Shown here piece after piece: positions 12,000 to 24,309 of a stretch of 64,000 nucleotides of DNA. The notes under the pieces were generated by a model. That model was given only the letters and a program-made list of their open reading frames with translations, had not been told where the DNA came from and did not search any database. The position numbers and the translations under genes were made by a program. Each line of letters starts with the position of its first letter. Position 1 is the first letter of the stretch. This DNA is from Seison nebaliae. Lineage: Eukaryota > Rotifera > Pararotatoria > Seisonacea > Seisonidae. The stretch spans positions 1 through 64,000 of the forward strand of contig JALJEE010000685.1 in NCBI GenBank assembly GCA_023231475.1, written 5' to 3'.

Positions 12000-14035
12000 T
12001 TAAGTAAATAGATAAAAAATAAACTTCTTTTCCGCTTCTTTTTGTAGATCAGTTTGTGAGAGTAATTTTAGTTTTTGTTCAAGTGAAATATTCTTCAACT
12101 GAACTTCGCTATCGATCGACTGTTGTCGACAAACGGATAGATCGATATGATCGTCGACGAATTTTGTTTGTGAATAATTCTCGGAATTATCTTCGATACT
12201 TCGATTTGTGTCATGAAAATAAAAATTTCTTGTTATATCTTCACTCTCGTTCGAATTACATTGAAAACATTTCGTACAATTATTCATCTTCCAACAACAC
12301 AATGTCGTGTCACAACAAAAAGAACATGGTCCTGTATGATAATATTCACCATCAATATGATAGTCACCGGTAATTGCACTTTTAATATCAGCTGACACAT
12401 GTCGCATTTCAAAACAACATGGCGTCAATGAACATATTGATAATTGATCAGCTCCGACTGAATAATCTGGTTTTTCATCACCCTTCAAATTCTTACCAGC
12501 ACAAATGACATCACCATGAAGAGTCACTGCTTGTCTTTGTACTTCAGCTAAACGTAATCTCTCTTTCTTCTCATAATCAGCATTGATCTCCACAATCTTC
12601 AATACCAGAAGATTATAACTCGATGCGTAAACGGTTAATCCGAATAAGATGAATGTGATTGTAAATGCAACATATCCTGGTTGTTCAGTTAACATATTCG
12701 GTTTTTGTAAAGCAACATAATCACCGAAACCGATGGTTGTAAATGTCATCATTGTATAATAGACGGAGTCGATATATGTCCATTTTTCTTTCCAACTAAA
12801 TACCGCACTACCCAACAGAACCGTCAAAGTGGCTAAGAAACTGTCAGCCAATAAAATTTCATATTCACTCACTTTCAATTCATCACTATTATTTAATATG
12901 ACTTCCTCATCCAATACTTTATTTTGTTTCAATTTATACAAAATTCTCGAAGTCTTTTCAAATTTGACACTTTGTTGTATTTCCACATCATTTGTAAATT
13001 CTTCGATATATTGCTCCTTCAATTTCCTACACACGCAGCAAATTCGTCCCGTCAATTGAATACGTTGTTCAATTAATTTCGATTGTTTCTGACGACCTTT
13101 TTTATCCATTTTCTTCTCATTAATCAAAAAAGATTTTGTTGATATTTCTTTTGTTCGATCCTTCCGATGGATGATGTTTTCCATCTTTTCTTTCTGACAA
13201 TTACTTATCTTTCTATCAGAACAATCCTCGCAATAATTGATTTCAGTTTGGATAATTGATTCAATCGATTTCCTTCTTTCAATATTTTCCGATAAATTCT
13301 CTTTATTCGCATTTTGATCCGTTTCTTCTTCTTCATGAAATATTAATTGAGTATAACGAATGTGACGATAAATCGCACACTTCAATACTTTCTCATTACA
13401 ATATTGACAATATATTCGGCGACGACGAAAAAATACCTTTGCTCTTTTCACTATCCATGTGATTACCATGTTAATTCTTTCTCCAGCACTCTGAAACATG
13501 ATCACGGTCAATGGAATTCCAATAAATGCATAAATCATACACGCTGCTCTTCCTCCTCTTGTCTTCGGCGTACTATGGCCATAACCTTTTTTTGAAGAGA
13601 TTTTTTTTTCAATGGAATTCTTAGATTTTGTCGATATAAGAAAAATTAAACCGATCAATGCCAAAACTACTGTACAGAAATAAAACGACCCAGCGAAATT
13701 CCATTGAAGACCTGCACGAATTTTTAATTTATCCCGAACAACTTGGTCAACTTCGTTCATTTCTAATATGTTTTTCAAAGAATTAATTCAAATTAAATTT
13801 CAAAAAAAAATGAGAGGAATTCATGAATTTATTAATTTCATTCAAAATGTTAACCTTCTTTAGTGAGATTATATTTCTTTCGGATTTGGAGTTTAATTAA
13901 AGAATTTTCATTTCTAATTCTTTCTTCATTCGGTGATTCAAGTGCATCAAATATCGCTGCACCAACTAGCAAATATGTTCCCATGATGACGATCAAAGCA
14001 ACGCATCGTAAATTTTGATGTTTCAGTTTCGTCAT
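12000..14035 (-). CDS. TASK-like two-pore-domain potassium channel with expanded cytoplasmic loop
   Basis: Three exons: 14035-13855, 13762-13652, 13585-12000 (introns of 92 and 66 bp), coding about 625 residues. M1 (CVALIVIMGTYLLVGAAIFD) and the following ALESPNEE match TASK channels (KCNK3/9) closely. Then come pore helix 1 with IGYGH split by intron 2, M2 with GIPLTVIMFQSAGERIN, M3, pore 2 TFTTIGFGDYVALQ and M4. The protein forms K+ leak channels at the plasma membrane as a dimer. Odd points: the first filter reads LIGYG where TIGYG is usual; the 66-bp intron has no stop and stays in frame, so retention would put 22 residues into the filter; the M2-M3 loop has about 200 residues instead of some 40 and carries CQYC, CEDC and CCVC pairs; and the C-tail is also Cys-rich (CSFCC, CCW, CTKC). 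Confidence 0.92.
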
Positions 14036-16860
14036 GATTCATATGACCATTCAGTTCAAAATTGAACATGAGATTATAATAAATTTATTGCATAATTTCT
14101 CTCTCTAATATTCTTTTGGGAGAGACATGTATGTTCTTCTTAACTTTTTTATTCATGAACAATTTGACTGGAAAGGCATCAGATACAAGTTAAACATATT
14201 GCACTCTAACTAGGAAGATAAGAAGACGAATAAACATATAATATAACAATTTTTCACGAATAGAAAAATGCGACATAGTTCCATTGAATTTATGCAGACG
14301 AATTCTACAAACCTCATATGTCAGAAATAGAAATAATTAAAGTGGTAATGAATAAATGAAGGAGTGAATGAGAGAATTGTGTATAAGAATGAAAAGAAAG
14401 AATATGCATATTGATAGCTGATATATTGATGAACTGGTGACCAAGGTAACCAATATTTTTTCAGGAAATTAATATAAATTATTTTTCATGGAAATTCTTA
14501 TTTTTATTCCTCTGTTTACATCTGTCTTACTTTAAGTTATGTCGTTAAGAAATGACACTATCTGCACATCAATATAAGAACGATAAACGTACTATACTTT
14601 TTATGGCAACTACCAATATTTTGTCGCATATAATAATACGTATTATCGATGAATAGTGCAAAATTATTTCCAAATTATTGTCTGTAGCTGACTGCTGAGT
14701 CGAGAACGAACGGCGAAGACCAAAAGAAATGAAGACCAATTACTAATAGTCAACATATTTATTTTATTACCATACATATCATCACTATAGAAGATTAATA
14801 AAAATAATATCATTTCATATCATTTTAAGACACATATTTCACCCCCATTTGTCAAGTTTTATTTGAATAACAATCTCCCATCTTATAATTATTTAATCGA
14901 AAATAATCATCATACTTAATATGGCTTCTTCCAATTTATCAGCTGTCATTTATTATAATCAGTAATTATTATAGGCTATGAATATTTTTTAAATATACAA
15001 AAAAAATCTATCTAACTCTATTGATCATTCAAATAGAATATTCCAATCCTCAATTTGGGAATTCATGTTATATTATGCATTGACATTCCGATCATGTCGT
15101 AATGGGAATTGATGATATTAATCGTTCCCAATATTGTGTATCTTTTCCGACTGATATCATCAAATAAATGATAAGATAATGTGACCATCAATGAAAATTT
15201 GGATTGAGAATAAATTAAATTTGTTGACGGATAATATGCACTGTAATTTATTCTGTCGCAATTCATTTCGGTATTAACAGAAAGTCTTCCTTGCGCTAAT
15301 CATTTTATGACTGAAATTTCAATGGAAACACTTTCGAATGAGAATAATTTGAGCTATAAAACAAATGAAAAAAATAAAAATTTCAAACATCGAATACTTA
15401 TCGATGGAGTTTTTCGACATGACTGGAATTTGATTAAATTATTTTATGCTTAACCCAGGAAAACAATCTTCTGATCCTACCAAGATTGTAATGTGCAAGA
15501 CATTTCAGCTTAAAGCAAAATTTAAAGTATTCGTAAATGAAAAGAAACATAAGAAAAAATTTAGTACCCTTCTCCTCACTGCTAACTATATGGACTATAA
15601 TCAATAGAACAATTTCGAAGAAAAGAGGAAGGACCTTCTGAACATTAGGAAGATTGTGAAGGTTAAATTTCTCTCTATAACACACAACTCCTCTTACATC
15701 ATAGTATTATATTCACATTCCATTTTTCATCCATTCTGTAAATGTTGTTGGCGACATGTGAAAAAAAGGAGTAGAATAACAATATGTTCGACATTAATTC
15801 TTTCTTATTCCTTCAACTCCTTTCACATTAGAAAGAATAAAAGATAGTTATATTTAAATATGAATACATTACTATTTATTTCTTCTTCTTTATCCTTCTC
15901 TTCTGCAAGAAGAATATTGTAAGAAAATCTCTTCTTCACCATCATCATTATCTTCACTTATCATTATTTATATTCATCATGAGAATAAGCAAATCCTAAT
16001 TTCAATTATAATATCGAAGAATAAGATTAATAATTTCTCGTACAATTTACGAAGAAAATGAACTAATTAAAATTAATTATTTCCATTCTATTCAATAATC
16101 TCTTCTTCTCAAAATGAAATTGAGAGAAATTAATGAAAAAAAATCTCAACCGAAAAATTGCGTATGTATATACAAAAATCGTAGTAATTGATAAGTGCAT
16201 TTTCTTGCTGTTCTGTAAAAGAATTCTTAATAAAAATTTAATACAATTTGCATCAATTAATTAGACCCAATACTATGACAGCATTAATCAAAACCAAAAT
16301 GTAATGAAACCTTTTTCGTGGAGATTACTACCATCAGTTTGTAAGAAATGATGATACTTGTCGATCGTCGTTCAGGAGATTAACATATGTAAACCGATAT
16401 TCCAATCGATCAATGTTTCTCTAAGTTTTCTTGACTGATAAAAAGCAGACTGGTGATTGATTATCATTCGAAGTTGAAGAAAACAAGTTGCCATATACAT
16501 CTTTGTGATTTTACCGATTCGAAAATTTTCGGAATTTTCTATACCCAATCGAAATTTCTCGAAATTGTTGACTTCATATTTTTTTTATTATTAGCAATTG
16601 ATTGTGGAAATTTTTTCAAGAAGAACTGAAGAATCGATTCTAGTGATAAAACGAACGAATTCACGTTGAATTGTTTGCCGACATTGTTTGATCACTTGAT
16701 CAATTGAGTGAATTCAGTGACGGAAAGCGGTTCTATTTAAGCGGTCAATTTTAATAGAGCAAGGAACAAATTGGAAGAAATCATTCAAAATTAACTTCTA
16801 GTGATTCCAATCAATTTATTGGAGAAGTAGAATATCTGGAACTATTCTCACTATATAAAC
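14036..16860. other. Intergenic region, 2.8 kb
   Basis: Divergent upstream region between the K2P gene (-) and the 16861 gene (+), so it should contain both promoters. I see only AT-rich sequence, a slightly GC-richer stretch at 14690-14740, and a TATATAAAC directly before the 16861 ATG. No credible coding exon was found. Confidence 0.4.
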
Positions 16861-17652
16861 ATGCAGTCTTTAAGACAAAATCATCATCATTTGAATAACT
16901 TCTTATTATCGAACTATTATCCATTAATGAGTACTATGATTAATTTGAGTTTCAATCTTACTTCGTCCGATTCTGGTAATCAGACCATCTCCGATGAATC
17001 ATGTTACTTACCGACAGATGCATGTTATCCAACATTCTGTGATTTACCATTACCAATATCAAAAGGAATTTATTATCAAGAAGCTGATACGATTGATGTA
17101 GATGCGAAGCAACTGAAATATTTATACAACAAAATATCATCCAAAGGAAGAACGTCAGAGAAACGTCCGACCAAATCAGCTCTTCGTCCTTCAATTGTCC
17201 CCCAACGAACATCAACCATGAAATCACCAACACATGATTTTCAAGAACGACGAGTCAGTTTTAATATGAAAACGTCAGTCAGAAGATTGGTCGATAGCGA
17301 ATTGAACGAAAACAAATTCCGAAGAAACATTCGTTCACAATCCACAATGAGATTGAAATCAACTCCACAAATAATAGAGCAACCTCAATTCCAGTCAACA
17401 AAAATTAACGAAGACCTTTACGAAAATATTGAAAATACTTTCTTCATCGAAACATTACAAGATTTGAAAGACGATGAATGTGAAAAAGAACAACATTTCA
17501 AAAGGAATGCTCATGAACCGATTAGAAGAAGAAATTCGATGAAACAATCAAAAAATAAATGTGGAAGAACATCGAAAGTGTCGAAAAGTGTTTTGAATAT
17601 TTTGAAATCGGCATTGACGGTCAAACAAAATCGACAGAGAATTATTGCTTAA
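16861..17652 (+). CDS. Hypothetical single-exon protein with RVxF-type PP1-docking motif
   Basis: An intact 263-codon frame starts at the first ATG after a stop-rich leader and ends at TAA. I do not recognise the family. There is no signal peptide or membrane segment. The N-terminal third is His/Asn/Ser-rich with four Cys (SCYLPTDACYPTFC), the rest is basic and apparently disordered. At residues about 128-133 it reads ERRVSFN, a match to the RVxF motif by which regulatory subunits bind protein phosphatase 1; ALRPSIVPQRTSTMKSP upstream is rich in phosphorylatable Ser/Thr. A role as a PP1 regulator is inference from this short motif, which also occurs by chance. Confidence 0.6.
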   Translation: MQSLRQNHHHLNNFLLSNYYPLMSTMINLSFNLTSSDSGNQTISDESCYLPTDACYPTFCDLPLPISKGIYYQEADTIDVDAKQLKYLYNKISSKGRTSEKRPTKSALRPSIVPQRTSTMKSPTHDFQERRVSFNMKTSVRRLVDSELNENKFRRNIRSQSTMRLKSTPQIIEQPQFQSTKINEDLYENIENTFFIETLQDLKDDECEKEQHFKRNAHEPIRRRNSMKQSKNKCGRTSKVSKSVLNILKSALTVKQNRQRIIA

Positions 17653-20600
17653 ATATTTTAACAGAAACATTTCAATCTCCTTTTATTCATCTTTCCGTAA
17701 TATTTCTTTCCTTTTCCATTTTTATTATTTCTTTCTGTAGAGTTATCCAATCCATTATCTGGTTGTTTGAACGAGTGACATTATATTATTATTAAAATTT
17801 CCTAGAAATAAAATTATCATTAAAACTTTTCTAAAACAATTTTAATTAAAAATTTGTGATAAGTGATCGTAGACTAATTAAAAATTAACATAAACTCCTT
17901 TCTTCACATTTACTAATGTGAGTGTTGGTGTTGTAGTTGATGATAAAGTGTTGTTTATTTTTTATCATGTAATATATCTAAATTAAAATATTTCCAATTC
18001 AATCCATTTGTACCATCAAACCTTAATGAACTGACGATGAAGAAGAAGAAGAGGAAGGAAAAAAAGTATTTATTTATAGGTAAATCGGATAAATACAACA
18101 GTTAACTATTCGCCATAATTCAAAAGCGAATACCTTGACGGATAGTTAATTGAATTAGTTGAGGATAAACATTATATTTTAGTTGACGATAAATAAATTT
18201 CTTTAACGATAACACGAAAAAAAAACGAGTAATTTTAATAAACTCTCAGTAGAGAGAGTAGATCGTTAGAATTTTAAAATTCTCTTCCTCCTCCTCTTTT
18301 TGTTTTTGAAATGTTTTAAAATTTTAAATGTTTTGTTTATCATCATATCACATTAATATTAAATGCAAATGGCAAATAAAAAGAATATCAAGATGGAACG
18401 ATTGAACTACATCGTATAAATTGAATTGATAACACCATCAATAACAACAAGAAGAGTGGAGTGACTGAACTAAAAAAATTTAGAGAATAATTCAAATTTC
18501 GAATAAAACGAACAATTCTTTCAGGAGATTGGTAAACGACAGCTATTATTTTCAATAATGTGACTAATGAAATCAATATGGTCGGTTAATGTTAACCCGT
18601 CATCAGTTGTAATGAAGTTCGGTAAAAGGTAAAATAATAATATGGTGCATATTGACCAATTATGTTCCATTAACGAGACGAATGGAGAGTTGGAGAATTG
18701 AATAAAATTTAATCAAAATTGTGATTAAATATTTTGATCATGTCACTGATCAATGTTTACGCAAGTTCCATACGTGAATTGAAGCGAAAAATGATGATTA
18801 GTTCACATTGAAATTGAACAATTAAAAAAGGAAGACTTCTGTTCTCCTATAGAAGAAACGAAATAGAAGGAGAAAAAAGTGTCCAGGGAGAATGACTCAA
18901 TTGAATTTCGAATAAGTTTCAATTCAGTTTTCGAAATATTTTTCCTTTTTCTTCATTAAAATGATAATTACTCTCATTACTAAGATCGACTTATTTCATG
19001 ATGTTCATATTCAATAATACCATCATGATCATTATGAAAATGTTAATGAGATGAATCGGATAAGAATATGCTTTTTTCTCCGAAAGATATAGATTAAGAA
19101 TAGATAATGAAGATTTAAAATTTTCGTCATTAATTCATATACCAGTCAAGCTTGTGTTGATGTAGAAGGAGTTGACACTATATTATTCGGTATTGGATAC
19201 GATTATGTCCATCCATTTGTAGTTGTTTAACAATTTATTTGGACGGTAATGAATTAATATTTATTATCGATTAGCTAGGGGCGCTCCTATTCAGTAGATT
19301 CACCATTATCATATTTAACTGATAGCGTGGTAGTGCAGACAGTTGGACAGATATAAATAATATTGAAGACGAAATTCTTAAGCATAATCATTTTCATTTC
19401 CTTCTCAACTATTGCTTTTCATTTCAACTTCGTTTCGTTATTCCGAACTTTTTTTAATGTTCAGAGCATGTAACGTCAGTTATGGAATGGGCGGATGAAT
19501 ATCAATATTATTCTAACCGATAAGTCAGTTGCACCCATTTTAATTATCAGGATAGCGATAATGATAATTAGTCCGAACTCCATTGCATCATATCAATTAT
19601 TTCACGAACTCGTAATTGAAGGAGAATGTTTCGTTGAACGAATTTCTTTCCTTCGAACTTCCAATTTCTTCTCCTGAAACGTGCATGTGTACATGTTAAT
19701 GACGTTGCTACTGACGTGTGTCTGTAATATTATCGGAAAGGACGACTTATGATAAGTGAATGAATCTAATGAACAAGCGAAGAGGACCATGTCACCAAAT
19801 TTGTGAAAATTGTTTCGCCAATTAACGTCATCGTCCATTCGAACATGTGTGTGAGGAATTAGAAGAAAGGATTGTCTCGTCATAACTGCTGTCTACAGTT
19901 ATCAACATTAAAACTATGTTTGGGATAATTTATTTTGAATTGTCTTGTTTTTTGGTAGGTGAAGGACGATGATCGAGGAATCATTATTGCTGGTTCGCCA
20001 GATGGCGGGACGCGAGGGCCACTAAGACATGCACAACGTCAGAAAAAGCAAAGTAGATGCGTAGCTATTTCTATCTTGAAGAAAAACATGAACTTCTCAT
20101 ATATCATCAGAGACTGATGTTATGTCAATAATATTGATTGTAAACCGATTACAATTCGATTAACTGGTATCACAATTTATTAAACAATCATTGCACTCGT
20201 TAATTTCAAATGAATAACTTATCATTCTGATCATTCTTATCATTCTTAATTCTTTTCTTATGATAATTTATATTAGTCCCAATAACAATTAGTCGACTGA
20301 ATTCGACTTTTAAGTACTCTAACCTCCATTTTCACACTTCCCTAAAAATGGAATAATAAAGTTTGTGGAACAAACTCATTTTTAACGTTTGTCCATTTTT
20401 TTCCGATTTTTCCTGCATTAATCGCCGTATGTCCTCTCAAATCGCTATGCTTTGAAACATTACAAAGAGATCAGAATGTTCTTGAAAATTCCTCATTACC
20501 TGTACGTTCAAACTTTTTTCTTCTTAATTTAAACGGTATTCGTCGTCATTGCCTTCACGAAAAGAAAGCAATGACATATAATAAGAAACTTAAACTTATA

Positions 20601-20746
20601 ATATTCACGTTTCTTTTTTCCGACACATACCAAATTTCACACAAAATATAGAGATTGTATTAGCTTCATTCTCTCACGATGATACTTTCATTTATTTCCA
20701 CCATTCTTTCAAGAACGACATGTTTAGTGAGAAGTGAGCGACAATT
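17653..20746. other. Intergenic region, 3.1 kb, with one exon-like block
   Basis: Mostly AT-rich without coding signal. At 19959-20115 a block follows an acceptor-like TTTTTTGGTAG and reads VKDDDRGIIIAGSPDGGTRG on, about 50 codons with higher GC (see findings). No partner exons were identified. Confidence 0.4.
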
Positions 20747-20917
20747 ATGAAACGCGTATCATTCTACTTGTTTGGTTAAGTTTTTCTTTTAAACTCAAAT
20801 ACAGAAACAAGGTAATTCCCCTTCTTAACTAGCCATTCAATTGTGTCACGTAGTGGTATTAGGAAGTTCTTTTTCTCTCATTTTACTTCTTTCCTTTATT
20901 CTACATAACAATTCCAG

Positions 20918-23900
20918 TTTCAACCAAGTTGCAAACGACAGTCGAAATTTGTTTCGACGTCGAACAACGCTATGAACAATTTAAAGTTGAGTTGAGAGGA
21001 GAACATGAATCACGAATCAGATTTTACCAATACAAAGATTGGTATTTCTGTGATTGGGACATAGGTACAGTCCATTGGCCAAGATCAGATTGTATATCTG
21101 GATGTGCCCTAGTTTATTTTCGATTTAAGGACAATTGATAAATTTTCAACTTCTTATTATTATTAGGTGACTCTTGTATCTTCCTGCAATTGGGGTCCAA
21201 CCAAATATCATCAGAACTATGTTTCTGAATTTTACATCCAAAACTTTCTTAACAAAGAAACTTCTCCGGTCTCTCAAGCTACGGTGAGGAAGGTTAACAT
21301 AATATTATAAAAATTCATAATATTAACAGGAAAAATAACATCATTAAAATGAACATGACAAATTATCGATGAGATGTTTCTGATAACATTCTCTGATGAA
21401 TAATAAGATGGAAAATTTTATAATCTGAAGTACTGAATTTCAGATGAGAATTTATGAGCCGAATTTAAGAAAATTGATTAGTTGCAACGGTTGGAACTCC
21501 ACAATCATAGAAGATCATTGGACTGTATGTTATGAAGCTGAAACATATTCTGAAGATATTCCACTTCGCATACCACACTTTCCAAGTTCATTCTCATATT
21601 AGAGGTGAATAATAAGTAAAATTTAACATAAAAGGTTGTGAGTCATCTAAACCTCCTTATGTACCCCCGAAACCGAAAACCACACCGAAACCTGTAACCA
21701 TAATACCTGCCGAATTAACCGAATTGCCAGATCTACAGATAATTGATGAAGACGAAGAGCCTGAAGAAGAAAAACAGAGCATCCAAGACAAGACGAGAGT
21801 TGGTGAAATTTCGGAGAAAACAAACAGAACAGCCGAAGATGTAATTTTAGACGTTGGTGAAGAAATATCAAAAATAGATGAGGAATTGGACGAAGAAGAA
21901 GAGGTGAAAGAAACACTTGTTGAAATTATCAATGATGATAATGATGAGGATGATATTGAAGACCTCTCGTTACAAGGTTATCCATATAAACTTTAAGTAA
22001 AAATGTTTATTTATTTAATCTTCCATAAACGATGAAACAGAAGAAAAAATATTGAAAAACACCACAATCTTGTATTGTTATCAAAATGCGAAATTAGACA
22101 CCATATGGAGAAAACGACCATTCTTATGGACAACGGTACAATTCATGGACCGCGATCATACATGTCCGAGAAAAGAGAAAGCTTATATCTATGGTCTCGA
22201 TATACAATGTGAACAAGGATGTGCTATCATTCAAGTGAACATTAATAAATAATAATAATAAATTATTTATTTACATTCATATAGGTGGAATCGTCTTGTA
22301 ATTTCGAACCGGGAAATTCCATTTATGAAGTTTATGTCAGACGATTATTTCCCGATTGGTATAAGAAAGTTGAAATAACGAAAGTTTTCATTTGAACCAA
22401 TTTAAAAAGTAATTTTTATAAAACAGTTTCATATTTATGAACCGGGAATAGAAAATGTTTTTGATTGTCTTGATCCCAATATAAAACGAGTATATGTTCC
22501 AGGCTCAAATCGAATACGGTGTTTCCCAACACCAGGTCGAATACCTAATAAGCATGATTCCTTTGCCAGATTATATACTCCATGTTACTTCAAATTTTAA
22601 ATAGTTTGATCCTATATCGATAATATTGTTATTCTTTAAAAAAAAAGATTGTAAGATAATGGGTCAACCACAAAACGAAATGCAAATACCTTCAATTCCG
22701 GAATTAGCGGATGTTTATGGAAACAATTTTATGATGAGTTCTGCATTTATTTGTTAAAGAAATTTAAAATAAGTATTAAATTAATAGATGATCGTCATGT
22801 AAGAATTTTGAAATCAAAGAAAAAATTGTCAAAGAAGAATGTTCCCATGATTAAATATGATGAGAGTTAGCTCAAAACTTTTAAACTTTTTTCTTTAGAT
22901 ACCTTTGAAAAATTTTAGTTAAAGAAGCGAAGATCATTATTTGGTATCATGCATCGAAATATATTGAGAAAGCGAGAGATATTCGATATTACCCAAAAGC
23001 TCCCGTTACTGTTCGATTAGCCCAAAGAGGACATTGGAATTCATGTACATATTCGATTGGTGAAATTTCGTGGCCAAGAAACGCACATTGTGAAGTCGGA
23101 TTCATCCTCATCAAATTTATTCCGATGTGTCGGTTTGGGAAAAATGAATCAGATCCGAATGTCTTGACGAAAATGGAAGATGTTTATATTAGTAATCTGA
23201 TAGATCCTGAACAAAATGATGTGATTGCAATGAATATCACCGAAGTTTCTCTAATATTTTTTAAATTGTTTTCTTATTTTAATTTTGTATCAGTTATTAG
23301 TAATTAACCCTAATATGGGAATTACTGGTATCAGATATTCGGAAGTTCCAATTGATAAACCTGGAAAACATTGGATACAATTACAAAAAGAAAGAAAATA
23401 CGAAAATGAAATTATGACACCTGATCGTGCAAGTTAAATCATTATTATTTGAATTTTCAAAAAATATTTTTTAATTGAAAAGTTTGTAAGGAATTGAAAA
23501 TTTATAAAGAATACGTTGTCGATATTGAAAATATTGGGAAGAAGTATCCGGTAGCCGTTCCAGTGATTAATCTAGTTCATTATCTCGCGAGTAAAAGTGC
23601 GAAGGAGAATATGTTTGTTAATTCAGAGAAAAACTTACAAATTGCTCATCAATATTTGGAGAATAAGAAGAATCGTGAAATTACTGAAGGTTCTACAATT
23701 TGTTTGAAATTGTTTCATATGTTTTTCAGTTCTCGTACCAAATACTGGTTCTCGTGTGAAGTTCTGCTATACCAACGGTGTTATCGACGAAAGTAAATTT
23801 ATTCCTCAATTAACTTATACGGTTAAAGCAAGGTTGCATCAAAGTGGTCGATGGAAAGATTGTATCGTAAATAATCATGCAAAAATTTATGGTTTACATG

Positions 23901-24309
23901 AAAGATGTCTTCGAGGATGTGCAATTATGCAAGTTCACATTCCACATTTGTTCTATTATACATATCTATATTTGTTACAGATGGAATCATTTTGTAATTA
24001 TGATCGAATTGATGATATTGACGAAGTTTGGTTACGACCCTTATTTCCAGAATGGTATAAAGAAGTCATACTTCGTTCAGTTTACAATTTGCTTTATGTT
24101 TTTAAAAATTGATCGATTTGTAGATAACTCTGTATGATTCGAATATTAATATCATTTATAGTTGCAAAGCAGAACGTGCGACACATTACAAGGGAAAGAC
24201 AAAACAATCAATTTTGAAGGAAGTTTGGTTGAAATGTAGTAGGAAGAAATATCAATATAATACGTCGGAAAGAATAACAAATAAAGAAAAGATTCCATGT
24301 TATTTTTAA
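20918..24309 (+). CDS. Four-module Cys/Trp-rich secreted protein of unrecognised family
   Basis: Fifteen exons join in frame: 20918-21111, 21167-21283, 21444-21585, 21635-21976, 22041-22234, 22285-22383, 22427-22583, 22648-22737, 22788-22865, 22919-23244, 23294-23432, 23483-23689, 23730-23932, 23981-24080, 24124-24309 (stop TAA). They encode four diverged copies of one module of about 155 residues. Each copy has a strand-rich start with V-x-l-x-x-x-G-x-W-x-x-C, then WPR or equivalent, C-x-x-GCAIxQ, SCNF, a Y-x-v-x-l-r-x-x-FPxWYK block, IYEP, and one or two late Cys. The same intron positions recur: phase 0 after GCAIIQ, phase 0 before the IYEP exon, and phase 1 before the last Cys. Modules are linked by an acidic Glu/Asp-rich exon (21635-21976) and by basic exons. 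The first exon may be 20747-20774 (MKRVSFYLF) supplying a short signal peptide, unproven. Extracellular location is inferred from the Cys pattern. Confidence 0.75.

Noticed and set aside
13586-13651. A 22-residue insertion in the K2P pore as normal protein
   Set aside because: Family alignment shows IG and YGH must be adjacent; the segment starts GTTTAA and ends AAAAAAG and fits an intron.
21647-21932. Two minus-strand Ser/Leu-rich frames
   Set aside because: Antisense of the acidic Glu/Asp linker exon of the module gene.
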